Assembly (NCBI GenBank): GCA_017464645.1
Contig: JAFTZF010000026.1
Span: forward strand, 1 to 51,970
DNA: 51,970 nucleotides
Direction of reading: 5' to 3'
Source: Lachnospiraceae bacterium
GTDB lineage: Bacteria > Bacillota_A > Clostridia > Lachnospirales > Lachnospiraceae
Positions 34,128 through 43,992 of this stretch are shown here, piece by piece (the first letter of the stretch is position 1; every line of letters begins with the position of its first letter). Made by a program: the position numbers and the translations under genes. The notes under the pieces are model-generated. The model was not told the DNA's origin. It did no database searches and was given only the letters and a program-made list of their open reading frames with translations.

Positions 34128-36767
34128 ATGAAAGAATTAGCAAAGACTTATGATCCTCAGGGTATGGAAGACCGGATCTACGCCAACTGGCTGAACAAGA
34201 AATATTTCCATGCGGAAGCAGACCGCAGCAAGAAGCCCTTTACCATTGTGATGCCGCCGCCCAATATTACCGGCAAGCTGCACATGGGACATGCGCTGGA
34301 CAATACTCTGCAGGATATTTTGATTCGTTATAAGAGAATGCAGGGCTACAATGCTCTGTGGGTGCCGGGAACAGACCACGCATCCATTTCTACAGAAGTA
34401 AAGGTTATCAACAAGCTGAGAGAAGAAGGCATTGATAAAAATGAACTGGGCCGGGAGGGCTTCCTGAAGCGTACGTGGGAGTGGAGAGAAGAGTATGGCC
34501 GCACCATCGTAGACCAGTTGAAAAAGATCGGTTCCTCCTGCGACTGGGACAGAGAGCGTTTCACTATGGATGAAGGCTGCTCCGACGCAGTATTGGAGGT
34601 ATTTATCCGCCTGTACGAAAAAGGCTACATTTACAAGGGTTCCCGTATCATCAACTGGTGTCCCGTATGTAAGACATCTATTTCTGATGCAGAGGTTGAG
34701 CATGAGGAGCAGGAAGGACACTTCTGGCATATCAAATACCCGCTGGCAGACGGCAGCGGCAGTGTAGAGATCGCAACCACCCGTCCGGAAACCATGCTGG
34801 GTGACTCCGGTCTGGCTGTGCATCCCGATGATGAGAGATATACACATCTGGTTGGAAAGAAAGCCATTCTGCCTCTGGTGGGAAGAGAACTGCCCATCGT
34901 AGCAGATGCTTATGTAGATAAAGAGTTCGGAACCGGTGTTGTTAAGATGACTCCGGCTCACGACCCCAACGACTTCGAGGTTGGAAAGCGTCACAACCTG
35001 GAAGAGATCAATATGCTGAACGACGATGCTACCATCAATGAAAATGGCGGCAAATATGCAGGCATGGACCGCTATGAGGCTCGCAAGCTCATTGTGAAAG
35101 AGCTGGAGGAGCAGGGCTATCTGGTAAAAGTGGTTCCCCATTCTCATAATGTAGGAACTCATGACCGCTGCGGCACCACCGTAGAGCCCATGATCAAGCA
35201 GCAGTGGTTTGTAAAGATGGAAGAAATGGCAAAGCCGGCCATCGAAGCAGTGAAGAACGGCGACCTGACCTTCGTGCCGGAGCGTTTTGATAAGACATAC
35301 CTCCACTGGCTGGAGAATATCCGCGACTGGTGTATTTCCCGTCAGCTGTGGTGGGGACATCGGATCCCGGCTTACTACTGTGACGAGTGCGGTGAGATCG
35401 TAGTGGCAAAAGAGGCACCTGCTGTTTGCCCCAAATGCGGATGTACCAATCTGACTCAGGATCCCGACACTCTGGATACCTGGTTCAGCTCTGCGCTGTG
35501 GCCCTTCTCCACGCTGGGATGGCCTCACGAGACTGAGGATATGGACTATTTCTATCCCACCGATGTACTGGTAACCGGCTACGATATTATCTTTTTCTGG
35601 GTTATCCGTATGGTATTCTCCGGCTATGAGCAGACCGGCAAATCTCCCTTCCACCATGTACTGATCCATGGTCTGGTAAGAGACTCCCTGGGCCGCAAGA
35701 TGAGTAAGTCCCTGGGCAACGGCATTGATCCGCTGGAGATCATTGAGAAGTACGGTGCAGATGCTCTGCGTCTGACTCTGGTAACCGGTAATGCACCCGG
35801 AAACGACATGCGTTTCTATATGGAGCGTGTAGAGTCCAGCCGTAACTTTGCGAATAAAGTTTGGAATGCTTCTCGTTTTATTATGATGAACGTTGAAAAG
35901 GCAGAGATTCCGGCTCAGATCGATCTGACCACTCTGACTGATGCAGATAAATGGATCCTGTCCAAGGTAAACACCCTGGCCAAGGATGTTACTGCCAACA
36001 TGGATAAGTTTGAGCTGGGTATTGCTGTACAGAAGGTTTATGACTTTATCTGGGAGGAATTCTGCGACTGGTACATTGAGATGGTAAAACCCCGTCTGTA
36101 CAATGATGCAGATACCACCAAGGCAGCAGCTCTGTGGACCTTAAAGACTGTTCTGGGCAACGCTCTGAAACTGCTGCATCCCTTCATGCCCTTCATTACA
36201 GAGGAGATCTTCTGCAATCTGACCGACGAGGAATCCATTATGATCTCCGCATGGCCGGAATACACCGAAGAGTGGAACTTTGCAGAGGATGAGACTGCAG
36301 TGGAGACCATTAAGGAAGCAGTTCGCAGCATCCGTAACCTGCGTTCCGGCATGAATGTACCGCCCAGCAGAAAAGCTCATGTATTTGTAGTATCCGAAAA
36401 TGAAGCAGTCCGCAGCATTTTTAAGACCGGTAAAGTATTCTTTGCAACTCTGGGCTATGCCAGTGATGTAACTGTTCAGGCAGATAAGACCGGTATTGCA
36501 GAGGACGCTGTATCTACCCTGATCGCAGAGGCAGCTATTTATATGCCTTTCGCAGAGCTGGTTGATATGGAAAAGGAGATTGAGCGCCTGAAGAAAGAAG
36601 AAGAGCGCTTGACTAAAGAATTGGCCCGTGTAAACGGCATGCTCAGCAACGAGAAGTTTGTAAGCCGTGCGCCCCAGGCCAAGATTGATGAAGAAAAAGA
36701 GAAGTTGGAGAAGTATACTCAGATGATGGCACAGGTACAGGAACGCCTGGCTTCCTTGCAGAAGTAG
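34128..36767 (+). CDS. valS: Valyl-tRNA synthetase
   Basis: A class I aminoacyl-tRNA synthetase that charges tRNA-Val. The 879-residue protein has [15 protein letters not shown] with HMGH at about 52-55, the editing (CP1) domain with [17 protein letters not shown], a CDECGEIV...CPKCGC zinc-like pair, KMSKS at about 524-528, and a C-terminal coiled coil (about 815-879), all usual for ValRS. ATG 34128 follows AAAGGAGAG. It is controlled by the T-box leader upstream. Confidence 0.98.
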   Translation: MKELAKTYDPQGMEDRIYANWLNKKYFHAEADRSKKPFTIVMPPPNITGKLHMGHALDNTLQDILIRYKRMQGYNALWVPGTDHASISTEVKVINKLREEGIDKNELGREGFLKRTWEWREEYGRTIVDQLKKIGSSCDWDRERFTMDEGCSDAVLEVFIRLYEKGYIYKGSRIINWCPVCKTSISDAEVEHEEQEGHFWHIKYPLADGSGSVEIATTRPETMLGDSGLAVHPDDERYTHLVGKKAILPLVGRELPIVADAYVDKEFGTGVVKMTPAHDPNDFEVGKRHNLEEINMLNDDATINENGGKYAGMDRYEARKLIVKELEEQGYLVKVVPHSHNVGTHDRCGTTVEPMIKQQWFVKMEEMAKPAIEAVKNGDLTFVPERFDKTYLHWLENIRDWCISRQLWWGHRIPAYYCDECGEIVVAKEAPAVCPKCGCTNLTQDPDTLDTWFSSALWPFSTLGWPHETEDMDYFYPTDVLVTGYDIIFFWVIRMVFSGYEQTGKSPFHHVLIHGLVRDSLGRKMSKSLGNGIDPLEIIEKYGADALRLTLVTGNAPGNDMRFYMERVESSRNFANKVWNASRFIMMNVEKAEIPAQIDLTTLTDADKWILSKVNTLAKDVTANMDKFELGIAVQKVYDFIWEEFCDWYIEMVKPRLYNDADTTKAAALWTLKTVLGNALKLLHPFMPFITEEIFCNLTDEESIMISAWPEYTEEWNFAEDETAVETIKEAVRSIRNLRSGMNVPPSRKAHVFVVSENEAVRSIFKTGKVFFATLGYASDVTVQADKTGIAEDAVSTLIAEAAIYMPFAELVDMEKEIERLKKEEERLTKELARVNGMLSNEKFVSRAPQAKIDEEKEKLEKYTQMMAQVQERLASLQK

Positions 36768-36797
36768 GTGTCCGCTGGAAAAAGAAGGGAAACTCGC

Positions 36798-38957
36798 ATG
36801 TCCATTAAGAACAAATTGAGCAACAAAAATAGAGAGACAAAAGAAAAACTATTTGCAAAATGGAGCTTTCTGGAAAAGCTGTCCGCAAAATACCAGGCGT
36901 ACAGCCAAAAACCGAAAAAATGGGTTGAGATTGGAAATCGGTATTCCCTGATTTTTCATGCACTCTGGTCCATGATCGTCTACTTTATCATCGAGGCCTT
37001 TTCCCGGCACTCGATCATAGAGGCTTTTGATTTTATGACAGGAAGCCCCTGGGTATTCCTGTATAATTCACTGATGATTTTCATGACCTTTATGCTGGTG
37101 TACTTTTTCCGGCGCCGGATCTTTGTCCGGCTGCTGTTATCGGTATTCTGGCTGTATATGGGCTACACCAACGGAACGGTTCTGGCCTCCCGTGTAACAC
37201 CCTTTACCGGCCAGGATGTCCATCTGCTGGAAGATCTGATGGATATCATCACCATATATTTAACGCCGGCCTATCTGGCAGGTATTATAGCTGCAGTAGT
37301 TATTACTGTGGGAACACTGACACTGCTGTGGAAACGCGCACCCAGGTTCCAGAAAAAGATAAACTACAAGCTGGTGACACTGGGTACAGCTGCAGTGATC
37401 GCTCTTTTTGCAGGCTCCACCAAGCTGGCGCTGGAGCAGAGGATCCTGTCCACCTATTTCGGCAATATTGCATTTGCGTATGAGGACTATGGCTTCCCCT
37501 ATTGCTTTGCCTGTACACTGTTTGCATCCGGCATGGACAAGCCCTACGAGTATTCAAAAGAGACTGTTGACGGAATTATTACCTGGGATGAGGATGCAGA
37601 GCAGACCGATGCAGAGACTGGGGGAGAGCAGGAAGAAGAGAAGTCTTGGCCAAACATCATCATGCTGCAGCTGGAGACTTTCTTTGATCCGACTACGGTA
37701 GAGTTTCTGGAATTTTCCCAGGATCCCATTCCCAATTTCCGCAAGCTGATGGCGGAGTACTCCTCCGGTGCTTTTAAGGTGCCCAGCGTAGGCGCGGGAA
37801 CTGCAAATACGGAATTTGAATCTATCACAGGCATGAACCTGCGGTATTTCGGTCCGGGAGAATATCCCTACAAGACCATTTTGAAAAAGACCACCTGTGA
37901 AAGCGTGGCCTATAATTTAAAAGACATTGGATATACTACACATGCCATCCACAATAACAAGGCTACCTTCTACAGCCGGGTGGATGTGTTCAAGAATCTG
38001 GGCTTTGATACCTATACCTCCAAGGAATACATGGATGTGTCCAATGTGACAGAGAACGGCTGGCTGAAGGATGAGGTGCTGATCGGCTGTATTCTGGACG
38101 ATCTCATGTCCACGGAGAATGAGGACTTTATCTATGCCATTTCTGTACAGGCTCACGGTGAGTATCCCACAGAGAAGGTGCTGGAGGATCCGGTTATTAA
38201 GGTGAGCGGAGCTGAGACAGAAGAGAAGAACTATCAGTGGGAGTATTATGTAAACCAGTTGTATGAGGTAGACCAGTTTGTGGCAGATCTGATCGCCAAG
38301 CTGGAGAAATTCGGCGAGGATACTGTACTGGTCATGTATGGAGACCATCTGCCCACCCTGGGTCTGACGGTAGAGGATGTGAGCAACCGTTATCTGTTCG
38401 ATACCAGCTATGTGATCTGGGATAATATGGGCCTGGAGCGCAAGGAGCAGACACTTTGCACTTATCAGATCGCGGCAGAGGTTCTGGACATGGTGGGTAT
38501 TCACGAGGGAACCATGATGCAGTATCATCAGACCCGCAGAAAGAGCAAACAGTATCTGCCTGACATGGAAATGCTGCAGTACGACCTGCTTTACGGCAAG
38601 CAGTATGCCTACGGCGGGGAGAGCCCCTATGAGCCCACGGATATGACCATGGGTGCCAAGCGTGCCACCATTACCAATGTGGTGCCTCTGGAAAATACGT
38701 TGTATGTATTTGGAACGAATTTTACTACAGCCAGCAAGGTATATATTAATGATGAGTGGCAGAAGACCACTTTCATTAATGACCATATTGTGAAAGTAAA
38801 AAATACGACCCTGACGGAGGATGCAGCCATTACCATCAAGCAGCTGGCGCCGGGGCAGAAGAAACGGGTCCTCAGCGTGGAAGGAAGCTACGAGTATAAG
38901 CAGCCTGTGCCGGAGGAACCGGTGGAGCAGGAAGTACAGGTACAGGAAGAACCGTAA
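36798..38957 (+). CDS. LtaS-like phosphoglycerol transferase/sulfatase-fold membrane enzyme
   Basis: A 719-residue membrane protein of the LTA synthase/alkaline phosphatase-fold family. About five membrane segments lie in residues 50-225. The extracellular catalytic domain starts at about 290 (NIIMLQLETFFDP). The nucleophile Thr, about 335, is in GAGTANTEFESITG. MYGDHLPTLG holds the later Asp-His metal ligands. A C-terminal IPT/TIG-like domain (about 612-700, ATITNVVPLENTLYVFG) is an unusual addition. ATG 36798 has AAGAAGGGA before it. It lies 30 bases after valS and is probably read through from the T-box. The exact polymer is unknown. Confidence 0.88.
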   Translation: MSIKNKLSNKNRETKEKLFAKWSFLEKLSAKYQAYSQKPKKWVEIGNRYSLIFHALWSMIVYFIIEAFSRHSIIEAFDFMTGSPWVFLYNSLMIFMTFMLVYFFRRRIFVRLLLSVFWLYMGYTNGTVLASRVTPFTGQDVHLLEDLMDIITIYLTPAYLAGIIAAVVITVGTLTLLWKRAPRFQKKINYKLVTLGTAAVIALFAGSTKLALEQRILSTYFGNIAFAYEDYGFPYCFACTLFASGMDKPYEYSKETVDGIITWDEDAEQTDAETGGEQEEEKSWPNIIMLQLETFFDPTTVEFLEFSQDPIPNFRKLMAEYSSGAFKVPSVGAGTANTEFESITGMNLRYFGPGEYPYKTILKKTTCESVAYNLKDIGYTTHAIHNNKATFYSRVDVFKNLGFDTYTSKEYMDVSNVTENGWLKDEVLIGCILDDLMSTENEDFIYAISVQAHGEYPTEKVLEDPVIKVSGAETEEKNYQWEYYVNQLYEVDQFVADLIAKLEKFGEDTVLVMYGDHLPTLGLTVEDVSNRYLFDTSYVIWDNMGLERKEQTLCTYQIAAEVLDMVGIHEGTMMQYHQTRRKSKQYLPDMEMLQYDLLYGKQYAYGGESPYEPTDMTMGAKRATITNVVPLENTLYVFGTNFTTASKVYINDEWQKTTFINDHIVKVKNTTLTEDAAITIKQLAPGQKKRVLSVEGSYEYKQPVPEEPVEQEVQVQEEP

Positions 38958-38971
38958 GAGGATAGAGGGCT

Positions 38972-40294
38972 ATGAACCGGAATATGACATATCAGGAAGC
39001 GGTGGCTTATATTGATGAGACACCGAAGTTTACAAAAAAGAATACCCTGGAAAACACCCGGGCTATTTTGCGCAAGCTGGGCAATCCCCAGGACAGCATG
39101 AAGATCCTGCATGTGGCAGGAACCAATGGAAAGGGCTCCGTGTGTGCCTTTCTGTCGTCCATTCTGACTACCGCCGGAAAACATACGGGACTGTTTACTT
39201 CGCCTCATCTGGTGGATATCAATGAGCGCTTCCAGATCGATCAGGAGCCGGTCAGCGATGAGGCGTTTCTGGCAGCTTTTCATAAGGTGATGGACTGCGT
39301 GGAGGAGATCCGGAAGGAAGGATATGCACATCCTACTTATTTTGAGATCCTGTTTCTGATAGGCATGGTACTGTTTCAGGAGGCACGGGTGGAGTACCTG
39401 GTGCTGGAAACCGGTCTTGGCGGCCGGCTGGATGCTACTAACTCCATCGAAAATCCTTTGATTAGTATTATTACATCCATCAGTCTGGACCATGTAGAAT
39501 ATCTGGGAAATACCGTGGGAGCCATTGCCGGTGAAAAGGCAGGCATTATAAAGCTGGGTGCGCCGGTGGTCTATGACGGCACTCTGCCAGAGGTGGAGCA
39601 GGTGATGCTGGCCAAGGCAAAAGAGATGGGAGCCCCGGCCTGCGGTGTAAAGCCCTCCATGTATGAAATTTTGGAAGAGACGGATAAATATATTGATTTT
39701 TCTATTTGTTCTGGGTATTATGAATATAGTAGACTAAAAATTTCCAGCGTAGCCCGGTATCAGGTGATGAACGCCCTGGAGGCAGTTACTGCCATTCGCG
39801 TAATTGATACGAAAGGCGAGTTCACCGAGGATATGATCCGCAGGGGAATTGCAAACATGAAGTGGCAGGGCCGGATGGAGACCGTGCTTCCGGGAGTGAT
39901 CCTGGATGGGGGCCACAACAAAGCCGGTGTGGCTGAGTTTGTAAAGACTGCAAAGCGGCTGGAGGCAGATCATCCGGTGACGATCCTGTTTTCGGCAGTA
40001 AATGATAAAGACTATGAGCATATGATAGAGACCATTTCCAGGGAGCTGCAGTTCCATACTGTGGTGGTGACGGAGGTGGATTGTGACAGAGTCGTGAGAA
40101 CGGACCGCCTGGCGGAGTACTTCCGTAAGTTTTCTCGGGCCAGGATCTTGGAGCGCTCCGTGATTGCGGAGGCTTTGGATACGGCTTTGCAGATAAAGGG
40201 AGAAGAAGGTATTTTGTTCTGTGTAGGTTCCCTTTACCTGGTAGGAGGAATCAAACGGGAACTGAAGAGGCGCACAGAAGCCCAGGAGAAGTAA
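38972..40294 (+). CDS. folC: Folylpolyglutamate/dihydrofolate synthase
   Basis: Adds glutamate to folates, and in many bacteria also makes dihydrofolate. The 440-residue Mur-ligase-fold protein has P-loop AGTNGKGSV (49-57), SPHLVDINERF, ETGLGGRLDATN and the C-terminal ILDGGHNKAGV. ATG 38972 lies 14 bases after the LtaS-like gene. Part of the valS operon. Confidence 0.95.
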   Translation: MNRNMTYQEAVAYIDETPKFTKKNTLENTRAILRKLGNPQDSMKILHVAGTNGKGSVCAFLSSILTTAGKHTGLFTSPHLVDINERFQIDQEPVSDEAFLAAFHKVMDCVEEIRKEGYAHPTYFEILFLIGMVLFQEARVEYLVLETGLGGRLDATNSIENPLISIITSISLDHVEYLGNTVGAIAGEKAGIIKLGAPVVYDGTLPEVEQVMLAKAKEMGAPACGVKPSMYEILEETDKYIDFSICSGYYEYSRLKISSVARYQVMNALEAVTAIRVIDTKGEFTEDMIRRGIANMKWQGRMETVLPGVILDGGHNKAGVAEFVKTAKRLEADHPVTILFSAVNDKDYEHMIETISRELQFHTVVVTEVDCDRVVRTDRLAEYFRKFSRARILERSVIAEALDTALQIKGEEGILFCVGSLYLVGGIKRELKRRTEAQEK

Positions 40295-40332
40295 ATTGGC
40301 CAGTGGCCGGGGTATAGCAAGGAGGTAGGCCC

Positions 40333-40482
40333 ATGATTAATTTTGAAGAGGAATTAAAGAAATTTCATCCGAGCCTGGAAGTAGAGCAGGTGGAAGAAAA
40401 TGTGTATCATAACAAACCGATGGATATCACAGACCTTTTGCAGGAAATGTTAAAAGAAATGAAAGAACCAAACCGCTATTAA
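40333..40482 (+). CDS. Small 49-residue protein, unknown
   Basis: An acidic, helical protein (MINFEEELKKFHPSLEVEQV and on to MKEPNRY). It has a clear AAGGAGG at 40319-40325, 7 bases before the ATG, and sits in the 200-base gap between folC and the TPR gene on the same strand. It is short enough to be missed by gene finders. Function unknown; the ribosome site and the operon position support it as real. Confidence 0.75.
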   Translation: MINFEEELKKFHPSLEVEQVEENVYHNKPMDITDLLQEMLKEMKEPNRY

Positions 40483-40506
40483 GAAGCAGGAAAGCAGGGT
40501 GAAAAT

Positions 40507-41958
40507 ATGCGTTGTATGGAGTGTGGCGCAACGTTGACGGAGCAGGATTACTGCGTCAAATGCGGGGCGGATGTAAAGATTTATAAAAAGTTAGTGAGAA
40601 TATCCAACAGCTATTATAATGCAGGTCTGGCCAAGGCAAATGTAAGAGACTTGTCCGGAGCGATCCGGGATCTGAAGTACAGCCTGGAAGTAAATAAGTA
40701 CAATATTCCGGCTCGCAATCTGCTGGGTCTCATTTATTTTGAAATAGGCGAGGTGGTAGATGCGCTGACAGAGTGGATCATCAGCAAGAATCTGCAGCCG
40801 AAAAAGAATGTGGCAGATGAATATATCCGTGCCATTCAGGCGAACCCGGCTCGTCTGGAGACCATCAATCAGACCATTAAAAAGTATAATCAGTCTTTGC
40901 TGTACTGCAAGCAGGGCAGCGAGGATCTGGCTATTATTCAGCTGAAGAAGGTACTTTCTCTGAATCCCAAGCTGGTGAAGGCTCACCGGCTGCTTGCATT
41001 GCTCTATATTAAGACTGAGAATTATGAACGGGCAGGCAGAGAACTGAAGCGGGCGCTGGCCATTGACCGGACAGATACACTGTCCCTTCGTTATCAGAAG
41101 GAGTTAGAGCAGGGAACGGAGAAAGATAAGGATCCCGGAAAGAAGGAAGAAAAGAATCAGGATGTGATTTCCTACACCAGCGGCAATGAGACCATTATCA
41201 TGCCGGCTGCGTATAAGGATACCTCCAAGAGCAATGTGGTGGTAAATATCATTATCGGGTTGGTGGTAGGTGTAGCTCTCATGTGGTTCCTGGTGGTGCC
41301 GGCCAAGATCAAGTCGGCGCGAAGCGAAGCCAACCAGCAGACTGTGGAATTCAATGCCCAGTTGTCTGCAAAAGAGGCGGTGGTAGACAGTCTGACCCAG
41401 GAACTGGAGGCGGCTCAGCAGGCCCTTGCGGAACTGGAAGCAAATCCCGGAGCCAGCCAGGAAGCCCAGGCAGCAATGGATAAGCTGACAGAGGCTGCGG
41501 CGGCCTACAATTCCAAGAAAAATGATGAGGCAAAGACCCTGCTGGGCGAAGTGGACGAGGGGCAGCTGTCGGATGCAGCCAAGGCGTTGTATTTCCAGCT
41601 GGACATCACCCTGAATCCGGCGGATTACAAAGCGGCCTATGATGCCGGCGTGGATGCCTATGAGCTGAAAAAGCATGCAGAGGTGATCACGCATCTGGAG
41701 CCCATTGTTCAGGCAGATCCGTCCTATGAAAACGGCTATGCACTGTATTATCTGGCCCGTTCCTGTGAAGGCGCAGGTGAGACCCAGAAAGCGATACAGT
41801 ACTATACACAGTTTACAGAGCTGTTCCCGAATACAGAGCGGGCAAACTACTCCGCTACAGCACTGCAGCGGCTGCAGGGAACCACAGGAACAGGTACAGC
41901 GGATACGGCTCAGGGTACAACCCAGCCTGACGCTCAGACTCCTGCAGCGACCCAATAG
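40507..41958 (+). CDS. Zinc-ribbon/TPR membrane protein
   Basis: A 483-residue protein. The N-terminal zinc ribbon has two Cys pairs (MRCMECGATLTEQDYCVKCG). TPR-type helical repeats follow (about 30-195), then one membrane segment (about 245-267). The second part has an Ala/Gln coiled coil and another TPR set (about 350-455), then a Thr/Gln-rich tail. Topology suggests the first TPR set inside the cell and the second outside. It may be a scaffold; partners unknown. A strong terminator follows at 42030, ending the valS operon. Confidence 0.8.
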   Translation: MRCMECGATLTEQDYCVKCGADVKIYKKLVRISNSYYNAGLAKANVRDLSGAIRDLKYSLEVNKYNIPARNLLGLIYFEIGEVVDALTEWIISKNLQPKKNVADEYIRAIQANPARLETINQTIKKYNQSLLYCKQGSEDLAIIQLKKVLSLNPKLVKAHRLLALLYIKTENYERAGRELKRALAIDRTDTLSLRYQKELEQGTEKDKDPGKKEEKNQDVISYTSGNETIIMPAAYKDTSKSNVVVNIIIGLVVGVALMWFLVVPAKIKSARSEANQQTVEFNAQLSAKEAVVDSLTQELEAAQQALAELEANPGASQEAQAAMDKLTEAAAAYNSKKNDEAKTLLGEVDEGQLSDAAKALYFQLDITLNPADYKAAYDAGVDAYELKKHAEVITHLEPIVQADPSYENGYALYYLARSCEGAGETQKAIQYYTQFTELFPNTERANYSATALQRLQGTTGTGTADTAQGTTQPDAQTPAATQ

Positions 41959-42029
41959 GGAATGCTGAGGAGTTTAGACTCCGATTATAAAAGAAAAGAT
42001 AAGGCACGAAAGAGAAGCCCTGAAGCGAG

Positions 42030-42058
42030 GGACATACCGAGAGGTATGTCCTTTTTTT
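42030..42058 (+). terminator. Rho-independent terminator
   Basis: GGACATACC (42030-42038) pairs with GGTATGTCC (42043-42051) around GAGA, followed by seven T. It separates the valS operon from the sporulation genes. Confidence 0.95.
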
Positions 42059-42184
42059 GCGCGACCGAGATGAAGAGAAACGGAATCGAGGGGCACGGTG
42101 GGTATGGGATGCACAGGGGCTCCGCGGGGATTGCACTGCGGCGCAGACATGTAAGACAAACAAGGAAAAGGAGGACAGATTTCC

Positions 42185-42496
42185 ATGAGTAAACTATTGG
42201 AAAAGAAGGGCACGCTTTTGATTGTGCGGGTTCCGGAGGAACTGGATCACCACACAGCAGAAGAGGTGCGGGTGCAGGCAGACCACCTGCTGAAGACGGA
42301 AGAGATAGAAAAACTGGTTTTTGATTTTTCCCATACGGTATTTTGTGACAGCTCCGGGATTGGCATGCTGATGGGCCGGTACAAGATCATGCACGCCCTG
42401 GGCGGAGAGATCCAGGCAGTTCATGTGGGTGAAAACATCCATCGGATTTTGCAGATTTCCGGGATAACGAAGCTGATCCCCGTGAAACGGGATTAG
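42185..42496 (+). CDS. spoIIAA: Anti-sigma F factor antagonist SpoIIAA
   Basis: The 103-residue STAS-domain protein that frees sigma F by binding SpoIIAB when unphosphorylated. The phosphorylation site is in CDSSGIGMLMGRYK (Ser57 by alignment with the DSSG of B. subtilis). ATG 42185 follows AAGGAGGACAG. First gene of the spoIIA-spoVA run. No clear sigma H-type promoter was recognised in the 226-base gap before it. Confidence 0.95.
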   Translation: MSKLLEKKGTLLIVRVPEELDHHTAEEVRVQADHLLKTEEIEKLVFDFSHTVFCDSSGIGMLMGRYKIMHALGGEIQAVHVGENIHRILQISGITKLIPVKRD

Positions 42497-42563
42497 AAGC
42501 GGGGCCGGAAATGGGCCAAAAGAAAGGAATGAAAATTGAGGAATCATGAAATAGGAGGAGCAT

Positions 42564-42992
42564 ATGAAGAATCAAATGAAGCTGGAGTTTGACAGTATTT
42601 CTGAAAATGAGGCTTTTGCCAGGGTGACGGTGGCAGCTTTTCTGACCCAGGCAGATCCCACGCTGGAGGAAGTGGCGGATGTAAAAACAGCCGTGTCCGA
42701 GGCGGTTACCAATGCCATCATCCACGGGTATGAGGGAGAAGTACATACAGTCACATTACAGGCAAAATTAGAAGAACGGGTGCTGGAGGTGGAAATATTG
42801 GATCAGGGCGTGGGAATTCCTGACGTGGAGAAGGCCATGGAGCCCATGTACACCACCCGGCCGGAGTTGGAACGTTCGGGCATGGGATTTTTGTTTATGG
42901 AGGCTTTTATGGATGAAGTCCAGGTGTTCTCAGAGCCGGGCAAAGGGACCCGGGTCTGGATGAAGAAAAAGCTGGGAAAGCAGGAAAAATAG
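42564..42992 (+). CDS. spoIIAB: Anti-sigma F factor/serine kinase SpoIIAB
   Basis: A 142-residue GHKL-type kinase that holds sigma F inactive and phosphorylates SpoIIAA. It has the N-box [15 protein letters not shown], the G1 box DQGVGIPD, and [18 protein letters not shown] 42564 follows AGGAGGAG. The next gene starts 3 bases after its stop. Confidence 0.96.
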   Translation: MKNQMKLEFDSISENEAFARVTVAAFLTQADPTLEEVADVKTAVSEAVTNAIIHGYEGEVHTVTLQAKLEERVLEVEILDQGVGIPDVEKAMEPMYTTRPELERSGMGFLFMEAFMDEVQVFSEPGKGTRVWMKKKLGKQEK

Positions 42993-42995
42993 CTT

Positions 42996-43715
42996 ATGGA
43001 CCATGTAACAGAGCTTATTTTGCGGTCACAGAAGGGAGATAAAGATGCGAGGGAACAACTGATAGAAGAAAACATGGGGCTGGTGCACCATGTGGCCCGC
43101 CGTTTTTTTGGCCGGGGCGTGGAGGCGGAGGACTTGTTTCAAATCGGGGCCATCGGGCTTTTGAAGGCGGTGGACCGGTTTGACCTGGAATTTGCTGTGA
43201 AATTTTCCACGTACGCGGTGCCTTTGATTGCCGGAGAGATCAAGCGATTTCTGCGGGATGACAGTATGATCAAGGTGAGTCGTTCCCTAAAGGAACTGGC
43301 AGTGCGGGCCGGTCGGGAAAAGGAACAATTTTGTATGAGGGAGGGCAGAGAACCCAATATCCAGGAGCTCTCGGAGCTCCTGGACGTAGAAAAGGAAGAA
43401 CTGGTACAGGCCCTGGACAGCAGCGCAGAGGTGGAGTCTCTGCAAAAGACCCTGTACCAGCAGGACGGAGACGGATTCTGCCTGTTGGACAAGATGTCAG
43501 AGGCCGGGGCGGATGTACAGGAGGAAACTCTGCGAAAAGTTTTGCTGGAGCGGGTGCTGGCTCAGCTGGAGCCTAATGAGCGGGAACTGATCGTTTTGCG
43601 ATTCTTTTACGATAAAACCCAATCCCAGGTGGCCCGGCAGCTGGGGATGTCGCAGGTGCAGGTGTCCCGAATGGAAAAAAAGGTACTGCAGCGGATGCGG
43701 GGCATGATTTTATAA
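42996..43715 (+). CDS. sigF: Sporulation sigma factor F
   Basis: The 239-residue forespore-specific sigma factor. Region 2 has EDLFQIGAIGLLKAVDRFD and FAVKFSTYAVPLI. Region 3 is in the middle. Region 4 has SQVARQLGMSQVQVSRMEKK as its helix-turn-helix. Gene order with spoIIAA and spoIIAB confirms sigF rather than sigB or sigG. Confidence 0.97.
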   Translation: MDHVTELILRSQKGDKDAREQLIEENMGLVHHVARRFFGRGVEAEDLFQIGAIGLLKAVDRFDLEFAVKFSTYAVPLIAGEIKRFLRDDSMIKVSRSLKELAVRAGREKEQFCMREGREPNIQELSELLDVEKEELVQALDSSAEVESLQKTLYQQDGDGFCLLDKMSEAGADVQEETLRKVLLERVLAQLEPNERELIVLRFFYDKTQSQVARQLGMSQVQVSRMEKKVLQRMRGMIL

Positions 43716-43815
43716 AATGGTTTTTGATGAGAGGTATATTCCACCAGTGCAGGGACATACTAAGAAAAAGTCCGAAAAGGCCGCTGCTGCGGTTTTGGAA
43801 AACAGGAGGGAATGT

Positions 43816-43992
43816 ATGAATCATATCAAATACCGGGCGTGTCTGATTGCAGTACTTGTAGCAGCAGTTGTAGTTGGAATCCTGTATTACCTGTATGGAG
43901 GAGAGGAAGCAGATCCTTTCTCCGGCGCCACATTGGTAAAGGTAGAGGAGCAGCAGCGGCAGCCGGAGTGGTACGGGGAGAGGCTTTCATGA
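43816..43992 (+). CDS. Small single-segment membrane protein
   Basis: A 58-residue protein with one membrane segment (ACLIAVLVAAVVVGILYYLY, about 7-26) and a short acidic tail, probably outside. ATG 43816 follows CAGGAGGG; an in-frame ATG at 43717 would give 91 residues but lacks a clear site. Its stop overlaps the ATG of spoVAA (ATGA). It lies in the spoIIA-spoVA operon, so a sporulation role is likely; function unknown. Confidence 0.7.
   Translation: MNHIKYRACLIAVLVAAVVVGILYYLYGGEEADPFSGATLVKVEEQQRQPEWYGERLS

Noticed and set aside
34137..35669. A 510-codon minus-strand ORF inside valS
   Set aside because: It is antisense to a firmly identified gene, has no ribosome site and a low-complexity, implausible product; it is a shadow of valS codon use.
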